7,187 nt of DNA from NCBI GenBank assembly GCA_040376155.1, contig JBEIRG010000223.1, positions 1-7,187 on the forward strand, given 5' to 3'. Source of the stretch: CADCWF01 sp903864575 (GTDB taxonomy: Bacteria > Chloroflexota > Chloroflexia > Thermomicrobiales > UBA6265). Below, piece after piece: positions 1 through 6,835 of this stretch. The translations under genes were made by a program, and so were the position numbers. The notes under the pieces are model-generated. The model made no database searches, was not told the origin of the DNA, and saw nothing but the letters and a program-made list of their open reading frames with translations. Within the stretch, counting starts at the first letter, position 1, and each line of letters begins with the position of its first letter.

Positions 1-1
1 C

Positions 2-241
2 ACCGCGAACCGCCATCTCTCCGCGCTCGCCTCGCCACTGGAAGCAAGCGGTCTGCGCGTGCTGACCCGCGTCGCGACTGGCTCGCCCGCGCAGGGCATA
101 CTCGACGCCGTGGAGTCCACCGACCTCATCGTGATGACCAGCCACGGGCGCGCCGGCCTGTCGCGGTGGCTGATCGGGAGCGTCGCCGACAAATTGATCC
201 GGGAGGCGCCCGCGCCGGTGCTGCTGGTGCGTTCGGCGTAG
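2..241 (+). CDS. Universal stress protein (UspA family), C-terminal part
   Basis: The gene is cut by the window's left edge; 79 codons remain, ending in TAG at 239-241. The visible part matches the last beta-alpha-beta stretch of a Usp domain. It has an ATP-loop-like pattern in which the Gly of S-H-G (codon 146-148) is followed by nine residues and then G-S (codons 176-181), and it ends in the typical beta strand P-V-L-L-V-R. The first Gly of the canonical G-x2-G-x9-G-S/T pattern is replaced by Thr, which I recall as common in bacterial Usp proteins. Family knowledge: small cytoplasmic, often ATP-binding stress proteins of one or two ~140-residue domains. Whether this copy has one or two domains cannot be seen. 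A GTG at 59 could serve as a start, but the frame is open and Usp-like upstream of it, so it is taken as internal. The gene converges with the helicase gene. Confidence 0.87.
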   Translation, partial: TANRHLSALASPLEASGLRVLTRVATGSPAQGILDAVESTDLIVMTSHGRAGLSRWLIGSVADKLIREAPAPVLLVRSA

Positions 242-332
242 CGCCTGCCATCGGCATGAATCCCGACTGCAGACGCCACCGTATGCAGCGGGAGCCTCGC
301 CGGCACGCGTTGGTTCTGACGGTCGTTTCGGA

Positions 333-369
333 AAATCCCCCGCTCCCGGGCGCCGGGAGCGGGGGATTT
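333..369. terminator. Bidirectional intrinsic terminator hairpin between convergent genes
   Basis: The arms AAATCCCCCGCTCCC (333-347) and GGGAGCGGGGGATTT (355-369) are perfectly complementary over 15 bp around a 7-base loop. The stem is GC-rich with A/T ends, giving three T's at its 3' end on the plus strand and four on the minus strand. It lies 25 bases past the helicase stop codon and 91 bases past the usp stop, so it most likely ends the helicase transcript and can also stop usp read-through. The U-run is short, so strength is inferred. Bases 242-332 hold nothing else I can recognise. Confidence 0.8.
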
Positions 370-394
370 CGGTCAATCGAACGATGGGTCGCCG

Positions 395-3196
395 TCAGTC
401 CTCGCGGGTGCGGCGCTTGAACGTGCCCGGGCCGGTGCGCTCGAACCGCTTGGCGGGGGCGCCGTAGTCGTCGCGGTCGCGCGTGTTGCGCGTCGGCGCA
501 TTGTCCTGCCAATCGCCCTGACGGGTGGTGCGGACCCCGCCGACCTGTGGCGGGCGCTGGCCGGGCGCGGCATCCCGACGGGGAGCATACGGGCCGCGCG
601 GGGCAGGAGCGCGATCGGAACCACCCTGCTGCGGGCCGCCCCGGTAGCCGCCCTGACTGCCCTGGCCGCCTTGCGGAGCGGGGTCGCGGTCGTAGCCTCC
701 CTGCTGGCCGCTCCGGTAGCCGCCGCCACCCTGCGGGGCGCGATCGCGGTCGTACCCGCCCTGCATGGGATCGCCGCGAAATCCACCCTGTTGCTGGCCG
801 CCCTGCGGAGCGCGGTCGCGGTCATTACCGCCCTGCGGGGGGCCGCCGCGGTATCCGCCGCCGCCTTGCGGGGCGCGGTCGCGATCGCGGTCGAAGCCTC
901 CTTGCTGGGGACCACCACGGTAGCCGCCCCCGCCCTGCGGAGCGCGATCGAATCCGCCCCGCTGCGGAGGAGGACCGCCCCGGAAACCGCCGCCGCCGCC
1001 GTCTCGCGGCGGCCCGCCGCGGAATCCGCCCTGCGGCGGGCGCTGCGAACCGGCAGGAACGCCCTGCGCGATCTCGACGCGGACGTTGACGCCCTTCATC
1101 CTGATCCCGCCCATCGAGCCAAGCACGCGGCTGACGAACTCCTGCGGCACGTCCACATAGGAGAATGCATCGTAGATGTCGATCGCCCCGATCGCGCGGC
1201 CGGGGATGTTCGCCTCGTTGGCGATGGCCCCGACGATGTCCTGCGGCCGGATGCCATGCTGCCGCCCAACGCTGACGGTCAGCTTGACCATCCCGGCATC
1301 ATTGCGCGGAGCCATCGGAGCTGGCGGGGTGGGTACGGAGATCGCAACAAGGTCGTCCTCCTGCGCCTCCTGCATCACGGTCCGTCCGGTCTCCTCGGCA
1401 TAGAGCTTCAGGATCGCGGCGGCCACCTCGGCCACATCGTGCTCGTCCGAAATATCCTCGACGGCCGAGAGATAGGGGGACCACGAGTCGCCCTGCTCCA
1501 GCACCGCGAGAATCTGCTGCTTCATGATCTCGCGCCGGCGCTCGGCCACATCGGTCAGGGTCGGCAGGCGACGGGGCTCGATGCGGCCGCGGGTGGTCCG
1601 CTCGATCTGCCGCAGCCACCGCGTCTCGCGCGGGGTGATGAGGGTGATCGCGGTTCCGCTCCGGCCCGCGCGCCCGGTGCGGCCGATCCGGTGCACGTAG
1701 GCCTCGGCGCTGTCGGGGATGTCGTAGTTGACGACGTGGGACACGTCGGGGATGTCGAGACCGCGCGCCGCCACGTCGGTGGCAATCAGGATATCCGCCT
1801 GTCCACCCCGGAATCGGCGCATGACGCGATCGCGCTGCACCTGCGACAGGTCGCCATGAAGGGTCTCCACCGCATAGCCGCGGGCCATCAGGGCCTCGCC
1901 GAGTTCGTCCACCTGGTTCTTGGTGCGGCAGAAGATCATCGCGCTGGTGGGGGTCTCGGCGTCCAGCACGCGGGTGAGGGCGTCCACCTTGCGCGCGCGC
2001 GGGATCTCGTAGGAGACCTGCGTGATCTGCGGAACCGTCATCTCCTTGCCGGCGACGGTGATTCGCTGCGGATCGCGCAGGTGCTGACGCGCAAGGTCCG
2101 CAATGCGCGGCGGCATCGTGGCGGAAAAGAGCGCCGTCTGCCTGCCCGCAGGGGCGTGCTCGAGGATCCACTCGATGTCGTCGATGAAGCCCATGTCGAG
2201 CATCTCATCGGCCTCGTCGAGCACGAAGAAGCGCAGGTTGTCGAGATTCAGCGTTCCCCGGCGCATGTGATCCATGACGCGGCCCGGCGTGCCGACCACG
2301 ATCTGGACACCGCGCTGCAGGCCGCGGAACTGTCGTTCGTACGGCTGGCCGCCGTAAATCGGAAGCGTCTCGACTTCCTTGTGCTTGCCGTACTTGTGGA
2401 GCGCTTCGGATACCTGGATGGCGAGCTCCCGCGTCGGGCAGAGAATCAGCGCCTGCAGGGCGCGGAGGTTGGGGTCGATCGCCTCGATGATGGGCAGGCC
2501 GAACGCCGCGGTCTTGCCGCTGCCGGTTTGCGCCTGCGCGATGACGTCCTTCCCGGCAAGCAGCACCGGAATCGTCTGCACCTGGATGGGGGTCGGCTCC
2601 TCGTAACCAACGTCTTTCAGCGCCTTTTGCAACGCCTCGCCAAGCCCGAGCAGCGCGAAGCCCGGCTCGATCGTCTCGCCGTCCACCCCCTGGGTCGAGG
2701 AGGGAACGAATTCGACGACCGCGTCAGGTGCGCCGACCACCGCCGCTTCAGGCGCGACATGCGACGCGGCATCCGACTCGGCCTTCTTCCGGGCGCGCCG
2801 CTGCGCACCCGATTCGCGCTTCGCGGCTGGCGCGACCTCGAACACCTCTTCCGCTTCGACAAACGCCTCGTTGGCCTCCGGTTCGCCGTTCATCTCCAGA
2901 TCGGCCGCCGCCGTCGCAACGATGGCGTCGATCGCCGCATCCGCGACGATCAGCGCGGGAGCTGCGCCATCGGGCCCGGCGTCCGCGGCAGCAACGGCCA
3001 GCGCCGCCTCGACGGCGGGCTCGCTCTTCTTCGCCCGCGTCCGCTTCGGCTTGACTTCCGCCGCGGGTGCGGCCTCGACCGCCTCTTCCCCCGCCGCAAC
3101 AACGGCATCGACAGGGTCCGCGCTTTTCTTCGCCCGGGATTTGCGCACCGGTTTCTCGGCGGCAGGCGCCGAATCGTCGACAATATCTTCAGGCAT
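395..3196 (-). CDS. DEAD-box ATP-dependent RNA helicase (DeaD/CsdA-like) with RGG-type tail
   Basis: This 933-residue protein should unwind or remodel RNA using ATP; DeaD/CsdA relatives act in ribosome assembly, cold adaptation and mRNA decay. The full motif set is present: Q-motif region 179-205, Walker A AQTGSGKT 222-229, PTRELA 254-259, TPGR 303-306, DEAD 327-330, SAT 358-360, ARGLD 477-481 and HRIGRTGRAG 502-511. Residues about 636-709 resemble the DbpA/CsdA RNA-binding (RRM-like) domain. Residues 1-170 are Ala/Glu-rich and probably disordered, with basic clusters RKSRAKKS, KPKRTRAKKS and QRRARKK. Residues 712-933 are Gly/Arg/Gln/Asp-rich and end in a basic segment. The two extensions make it much longer than a typical ~500-650-residue DEAD-box protein. 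The ATG at 3194-3196 is chosen because GGAGA lies just upstream; the frame stays open for 150 more codons, but those overlap the divergent gene and look non-coding. The core assignment is secure. The precise orthologue (deaD, csdA, other) is not settled. Confidence 0.96.
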   Translation of the reverse strand: MPEDIVDDSAPAAEKPVRKSRAKKSADPVDAVVAAGEEAVEAAPAAEVKPKRTRAKKSEPAVEAALAVAAADAGPDGAAPALIVADAAIDAIVATAAADLEMNGEPEANEAFVEAEEVFEVAPAAKRESGAQRRARKKAESDAASHVAPEAAVVGAPDAVVEFVPSSTQGVDGETIEPGFALLGLGEALQKALKDVGYEEPTPIQVQTIPVLLAGKDVIAQAQTGSGKTAAFGLPIIEAIDPNLRALQALILCPTRELAIQVSEALHKYGKHKEVETLPIYGGQPYERQFRGLQRGVQIVVGTPGRVMDHMRRGTLNLDNLRFFVLDEADEMLDMGFIDDIEWILEHAPAGRQTALFSATMPPRIADLARQHLRDPQRITVAGKEMTVPQITQVSYEIPRARKVDALTRVLDAETPTSAMIFCRTKNQVDELGEALMARGYAVETLHGDLSQVQRDRVMRRFRGGQADILIATDVAARGLDIPDVSHVVNYDIPDSAEAYVHRIGRTGRAGRSGTAITLITPRETRWLRQIERTTRGRIEPRRLPTLTDVAERRREIMKQQILAVLEQGDSWSPYLSAVEDISDEHDVAEVAAAILKLYAEETGRTVMQEAQEDDLVAISVPTPPAPMAPRNDAGMVKLTVSVGRQHGIRPQDIVGAIANEANIPGRAIGAIDIYDAFSYVDVPQEFVSRVLGSMGGIRMKGVNVRVEIAQGVPAGSQRPPQGGFRGGPPRDGGGGGFRGGPPPQRGGFDRAPQGGGGYRGGPQQGGFDRDRDRAPQGGGGYRGGPPQGGNDRDRAPQGGQQQGGFRGDPMQGGYDRDRAPQGGGGYRSGQQGGYDRDPAPQGGQGSQGGYRGGPQQGGSDRAPAPRGPYAPRRDAAPGQRPPQVGGVRTTRQGDWQDNAPTRNTRDRDDYGAPAKRFERTGPGTFKRRTRED
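590..985 (-). repeat. Imperfect tandem repeats encoding the helicase RGG-like tail
   Basis: Six degenerate repeats of about 19-24 codons encode residues 738-869 of the helicase. Each unit starts with F/Y-R-G/S-G (once F-R-G-D), passes through Q-G-G-x-D-R-D and usually ends A-P-Q-G-G. Units begin at residues 738, 759, 782, 806, 827 and 851. Unit length varies (21, 23, 24, 21, 24, 19), and the repeats stay in frame. RGG-type tails bind RNA non-specifically in known helicases; that role here is inferred. Repeat number may vary between strains through slippage or recombination. Confidence 0.85.
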
Positions 3197-3201
3197 CGTG
3201 G

Positions 3202-3206
3202 TCTCC
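3202..3206 (-). promoter_or_regulatory. Ribosome binding site deciding the helicase start
   Basis: Read on the minus strand this is GGAGA, five bases before the ATG at 3194-3196. It is the main reason for starting the helicase here and not at an upstream in-frame codon. Confidence 0.7.
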
Positions 3207-3388
3207 AGACAATGGGGAGCGCGGGGTCGCGGAGCAGGTCGCCGGCGGGGTTCGCGCAGTGATCTGCCAACTCTACCCCGACACGCACGGATCGTGCCGG
3301 AAAACCCCGGATTGTGAGCCGATTCCCACCCCGGACGGGCTATCCTTCCGGCAGTGCTCCACCCGGTCCACCGCGGCCGGTTCGTCAC

Positions 3389-3394
3389 GGAAGG
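3389..3394 (+). promoter_or_regulatory. Ribosome binding site for the glycosyltransferase
   Basis: GGAAGG ends five bases before the ATG at 3400. The frame is open far upstream, so this site decides the start. Confidence 0.65.
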
Positions 3395-3399
3395 CCACC

Positions 3400-5181
3400 A
3401 TGACCGACGACCGCTCGCCAGCGCCCCGCGAGGGCAGCAACCGCGGCAAGCACCGCACGCCGGAGGAACGCCAGCGCGACGCCGCCAGTCGCGCCGACCG
3501 CGAGCGGGAGAAGACCGAGCGGCTCGCGGCGCGCGAGCGGGAACGCGCCGAACGTCTCGCCAATCGCGGCAGGGGCCCGGACCGGGCGCGTGGTCGGGAC
3601 GACCGCGTCCGGCCCGACGCCGAACGCTCCGGCAGCGATGCGTCACGCCCGGAGAGCGCCAGATCCCTGGATCCGGCCCTGTTCACCCTCGTCGGCTACA
3701 CCTCGGAAGCCGAGGCTGAATTGCGTCGGACCATCGCCGCGCCGTGGCTGGAAACCAGCGAACCCGGCGTTGCCGAGATCGCGAATGCGATCCTGGTCCC
3801 CGGTCTCAAACTGCGCGGCGAGGAGCGCGACGATGACGGCCCCGACTTCACCGGCGGCGTGCTCGATGAGCGCGGCGCGCCGGTCGAACTGGCGGAGCTC
3901 CGCCGGGGCAAAAGCGGCAAAACGGTCACCTCCGCCACCGGGCAGGATGTTCCCGCGCCGGCCAGCCGCCACGACGCGGGCATCTATCTCGGCTGGTTCG
4001 ACCCGCACTTCGGCCGCTTCCTGCTCGAAACGCTCGCCCGCGCATGGGCCATCGACCAGCTTGACCCGTCGCTTCCCGTCTTCCTGCACTACTCCACCAC
4101 CCGCGAACGACTCCTCGCCAGTTGGCAGTACGACCTGCTCGCCGCCCTCGGGGTGGACGAGTCCCGCCTGCTCCTGGTGAAGGAACCGGTGGGCGTGGCG
4201 CGCCTTGTCGTCCCGGAGGCACTCTTCGTGCAGCAACGATCGGGCAACCCGGCCTTCGCCGCCATGTTCCGGCGCATGGCCGCGCGCCTCGGCGTGGATG
4301 GCGAGCAATCAACCCAACCGCTCTATCTCAGCCGCCGCCTGCTCGGCAGCCACAACCGCCAGATGACCGGCGAACCGTGGCTCGAAGACATCCTGTCCGA
4401 CAACGGATTCCGCATCGCCTGCCCGGAACGGATGCCGATCCGCGAGCAGGTTCGCCTCTTCGCCACCCACCGGGAGATCGTTTCCGCAGTTGGCAGCGGA
4501 GCGCACGGCATCCTGTTCGCCCGTCCCGGCGCGCGGCTGCACCTTCTTGCGCATGACCGCTTCATCCCGCGCAATTTCCCGCTCGTCTCCGCGCTTGCCG
4601 AAGCCCCGACCATCCTCGTGAACGCGATGGACACCGCCGGACGCGGTCTGACCGGTGGGCCGCAGATAACGCCACAGCGGATCGACGTGGGCGTTGTCAT
4701 CGATCACTTCGACCGCGAAGGACTGATCCGCACTCACACCCGTCGCGAACTGCTGCGCTCGCTTCCGGGGCAGGATGCCGATTACGTCGAGGCATGGCTG
4801 CACGCCGCGATCAGGGAAGCGCTGGCCGAGGAGACGGACCTGCCCGCCGCCCTCGAGCGCGAAGCCCGCGACGTTGCCCGAACCGCATGGCCCGTTGCGC
4901 TGATGCTCGCCCAGTACGACGCGACCCGCCGCGATCCGACCGCGGACGCGACCGCACTCCTGCTCTGCGGCCTTGTCCGCTCCGACCCCGACCTCGGCCG
5001 CCTCATGCGCTACCGGACCGATCTGCTCGGCTTCGTCCAGTGGGCTGCCGACGACGGCGGATTCGGCAGGGAGGCCGCGGTCGCCATCGCGGCGCTCGCC
5101 AAGGACCGGCTCCACCCGGAGGACACGGTCTCGCTCAATCCCCGGCAGCTGAGAAACTGGCTCGTTCGCTCGCGGGTCTGA
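3400..5181 (+). CDS. Glycosyltransferase family 61 (DUF563-type) protein
   Basis: The product is 593 residues. The central part, about 125-410, resembles GT61 proteins, which transfer sugars in capsule, LPS or other surface-glycan synthesis. Family-like signatures include I-Y-L-G-W-F (195-200) with H203-F204 and F-L-L-E (207-210), Y-L-S-R-R (309-313), N-G-F-R-I (335-339), the P-E-R...E-Q stretch (342-350), and G-S-G-A-H-G (365-370) followed by I-L-F-A-R-P-G-A. Residues 1-90 are an Arg/Glu/Asp-rich extension, probably an extended charged helix or disordered, and they contain no signal peptide or membrane segment. Residues about 420-593 form a predicted helical region I do not recognise. The acceptor and donor sugars cannot be told. 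The gene is divergent from the helicase and convergent with the methyltransferases, ending 60 bases from the nearer one, with no good terminator between. The charged N-terminus has coding-like base use, but a later start cannot be fully excluded. Confidence 0.85.
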   Translation: MTDDRSPAPREGSNRGKHRTPEERQRDAASRADREREKTERLAARERERAERLANRGRGPDRARGRDDRVRPDAERSGSDASRPESARSLDPALFTLVGYTSEAEAELRRTIAAPWLETSEPGVAEIANAILVPGLKLRGEERDDDGPDFTGGVLDERGAPVELAELRRGKSGKTVTSATGQDVPAPASRHDAGIYLGWFDPHFGRFLLETLARAWAIDQLDPSLPVFLHYSTTRERLLASWQYDLLAALGVDESRLLLVKEPVGVARLVVPEALFVQQRSGNPAFAAMFRRMAARLGVDGEQSTQPLYLSRRLLGSHNRQMTGEPWLEDILSDNGFRIACPERMPIREQVRLFATHREIVSAVGSGAHGILFARPGARLHLLAHDRFIPRNFPLVSALAEAPTILVNAMDTAGRGLTGGPQITPQRIDVGVVIDHFDREGLIRTHTRRELLRSLPGQDADYVEAWLHAAIREALAEETDLPAALEREARDVARTAWPVALMLAQYDATRRDPTADATALLLCGLVRSDPDLGRLMRYRTDLLGFVQWAADDGGFGREAAVAIAALAKDRLHPEDTVSLNPRQLRNWLVRSRV

Positions 5182-5241
5182 CGTCGTGCGTGCGCCCCGG
5201 GGCGCCGCCAGCGTGCGAAGGCGTTTGCAGAAGCGCGCCGG

Positions 5242-5940
5242 TCAGTCGGCCTCACCGTCGTTTTCGTCCGGCGCGTCCCAGCCGATCGAGGCAAGGAACG
5301 TCTCCGGTTCGACCGCGATTTCCCGGGCACGGTACGCCGCCCACTCACGATCCTGCTGCTCGCGAGGCGCGGCGGCCTCCGCGTCGAGTTCACCGGAATA
5401 CTGTCCGACATCCGGTGAATCCGGGTTCAACCCACGCACGATCAGCAGCCCAGTCGGCCCGGAATCGAGCACCGTCAATTCCAGATCTGGCCGATGGCGT
5501 CGGAGAAACGGAATGACTCGCCAGCAATCGCCCGCCCACTGCCCAGGGCACGACTCGCGGTAGGCGATCTCCGGGCGATCCGGCCAGCAGTCGTGAATGA
5601 GCACGATCGCGCCGGGACGACACCATCGCTCGACATGTGCGAAGTCCCTCGCCACCTGATCGGAATGGTGAAGACCGTCGATGAAGGCCACGTCGACCCG
5701 TGCATCAACAAGCACATCCTCCAGGCGATGATCCCGGAAGAACGCGTCGCTCTCCTGTTCGTAGAACTGGAACCCGGACCGATCCCGCAACTCCGGACGC
5801 AGCGGCGAGAGGTCGGGATCGACGGCGACCGCACGGTGCGGCGCATGCGCGAGCGATCTCCCGGCCCGGACGCCAATCTCGAGGTAGACCTGAGGATCGA
5901 GGTGCTGATGCAGGGTTTTCAGCACCTTGAGGTACTTCAT
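5242..5940 (-). CDS. Class I SAM-dependent methyltransferase (Methyltransf_24-like), copy A
   Basis: This 232-residue protein should transfer a methyl group from S-adenosylmethionine to an unknown small molecule or sugar. Motif I is Y-L-E-I-G-V-R-A-G (19-27) and the acidic residue ending strand beta 2 is D41 in A-V-D-P. The F-I-D-G-L-H motif (86-91) and H-D-C-W (116-119) are typical of the Methyltransf_24 group, where His/Asp residues can support metal binding or catalysis. There is no signal peptide or membrane segment. Beyond the core are G-D-C-W (137-140), P-F-L-R-R-H-R-P (144-151) and P-T-G-L-L (162-166), all shared with copy B. The ATG at 5938-5940 is chosen because it aligns exactly with the copy B start, giving 232 versus 233 residues. 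An ATG at 5950-5952, with GGAG only three bases upstream, and a TTG at 5977-5979 are in-frame alternatives. It lies 193 bases downstream of copy B on the same strand. Confidence 0.87.
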   Translation of the reverse strand: MKYLKVLKTLHQHLDPQVYLEIGVRAGRSLAHAPHRAVAVDPDLSPLRPELRDRSGFQFYEQESDAFFRDHRLEDVLVDARVDVAFIDGLHHSDQVARDFAHVERWCRPGAIVLIHDCWPDRPEIAYRESCPGQWAGDCWRVIPFLRRHRPDLELTVLDSGPTGLLIVRGLNPDSPDVGQYSGELDAEAAAPREQQDREWAAYRAREIAVEPETFLASIGWDAPDENDGEAD

Positions 5941-6133
5941 TGCCACCGCCATCGTCTCCGGAATACTCTGGCGGGCCAACTGCGCGCCGGTGCTGTATCT
6001 GGCGCAGAGTGTAGCCGTCTCCCCATCAGGCGGGCGACCCGTTCGATCCGGGCGTGCCGCCGGCGCTCACGATCAGGACTTCGTGGCGGCTCATCCATCG
6101 CTGTCGCCTCGCTACCGCCACAATCCAGACCGG
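5941..6133 (-). other. Gap between the two methyltransferase genes
   Basis: These 193 bases carry no supported gene. I see no clear -35/-10 pair; AGTGTA at 6008-6013 reads TACACT on the minus strand and is a lone -10-like box. A 7-bp inverted repeat, GTGGCGG (6083-6089) and CCGCCAC (6115-6121), has a 25-base loop and no T-run, so it is at best a weak transcript-shaping hairpin. The sequence does not obviously resemble the region upstream of copy B. Confidence 0.4.
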
Positions 6134-6835
6134 TTATCCGGGAACAGGAGGGGGTGGCGTCCACCCGAGCGCGGCCAGGAATCGCTCCGTGCTGACAGCG
6201 GTCTCCGACGCCACGAACCGGAACAATGCGAGATCCTGCTCCTCGCGGGGCACGGCAACAGCGCGGTCGATCTCGCCGATAAACCGGGTAATGTCCGGCG
6301 CATCCGGATTCAGGCCGGTGACCATTAGCAGTCCGGTGGGAAGCGCGTCCAGCATCAGCATCACCAACTCGGGCCGGTGTCGCCGCAGGAACGGCATGAT
6401 CCGCCAGCAATCGCCCGCGGCGCCGGTGAAGCCGGGGGCAACGTCGACCCGCCGGTAGGCCATCCGTGGATTGGGTGGCCAGCAGTCGTGGAACACGACG
6501 ACGGTATCGCGATGTGACCAGCGTTCGACGTTCGCAAAATCGCGCGCCACCTGGTTCGATTCATGCAGGCCGTCGATGAACGCGAAATCGACGCGGGCAT
6601 CCCCGAGTACGTCCTCCCGACGATGGTTTTCGAAGAACGCGTCGCTCTTCTCCTCGAAGAACTGGAATCCCGGCCGATCGCGCAGTTCCGGCCGCAGCGG
6701 GCGAAAGCTGGGATCGATCGCGATCGCCTGTCTCGGCGCAAACCGCAGCGTTTCCCCGGCGTGCACCCCGATTTCGAGGTAGACATCCGGGTCGAGCACC
6801 TCGTGAAGCGCAGCAAGCGCTGGACGGTAGTTCAC
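6134..6835 (-). CDS. Class I SAM-dependent methyltransferase (Methyltransf_24-like), copy B
   Basis: The product is 233 residues and is a paralogue of the neighbouring copy A; hand alignment gives about 58% identity over nearly the full length with one four-residue insertion (after about residue 128). SAM-binding motif I is Y-L-E-I-G-V-H-A-G (19-27), the acidic residue is D41, followed by F-I-D-G-L-H (86-91) and H-D-C-W (116-119), all at the same numbers as in copy A. The downstream G-D-C-W (141-144), the R-R-H-R-P block and P-T-G-L-L are also kept, so both copies look catalytically intact. The last ten residues differ, with a Pro-rich end here and an acidic end in copy A. The start is GTG at 6833-6835, preceded by a strong GAGGAGG site, and it overlaps by four bases the stop of a small upstream ORF. 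The substrate is unknown; the nearby glycosyltransferase hints at a glycan or related metabolite. Confidence 0.9.
   Translation of the reverse strand: MNYRPALAALHEVLDPDVYLEIGVHAGETLRFAPRQAIAIDPSFRPLRPELRDRPGFQFFEEKSDAFFENHRREDVLGDARVDFAFIDGLHESNQVARDFANVERWSHRDTVVVFHDCWPPNPRMAYRRVDVAPGFTGAAGDCWRIMPFLRRHRPELVMLMLDALPTGLLMVTGLNPDAPDITRFIGEIDRAVAVPREEQDLALFRFVASETAVSTERFLAALGWTPPPPVPG

Larger units (their letters stand above)
3197..3399. promoter_or_regulatory. Divergent intergenic region, presumed promoters of helicase and glycosyltransferase
   Basis: These 203 bases separate two genes pointing away from each other, so both promoters should lie here. I see only weak boxes. On the plus strand TATCCT (3341-3346) could be a -10 element, but the TTGTGA at 3312-3317 is 23 bases away, too far for a standard -35. 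On the minus strand TAGAGT in the complement near 3271-3276 could be a -10 element, also without a clear -35. A small dyad, GCACG-GAT-CGTGC (3285-3297), lies between them and could be an operator. No riboswitch or cold-shock leader could be recognised. Confidence 0.35.

Noticed and set aside
590..985. Possible CRISPR-like or satellite array
   Set aside because: The units are unequal and imperfect, without spacers, and translate in frame as the helicase's RGG tail.
671..3262. Very long plus-strand open frame (863 codons) opposite the helicase
   Set aside because: It lies antisense to a gene with a complete DEAD-box motif set. Its product has no recognisable motifs and looks like an artefact of high GC content.
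3197..3646. Upstream extension of the helicase frame by 150 codons
   Set aside because: The extension overlaps the divergent glycosyltransferase start, has no helicase-like content, and is less well supported than the ATG at 3194-3196 with its GGAGA.
3643..5115. Two consecutive minus-strand open frames (3643-4308 and 4309-5115) opposite the glycosyltransferase
   Set aside because: They are antisense to the GT61-like gene, share its codon register and carry no motif or ribosome binding site I can support.
5192..5205. 14-bp palindrome GCGCCCCGGGGCGC as a terminator
   Set aside because: It leaves no loop without breaking central pairs and is not followed by T's on either strand; expected by chance in such GC-rich DNA.
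5494..6195. Plus-strand open frame of 233 codons running across methyltransferase A and the gap
   Set aside because: It is antisense to the methyltransferase motifs and has no recognisable product.
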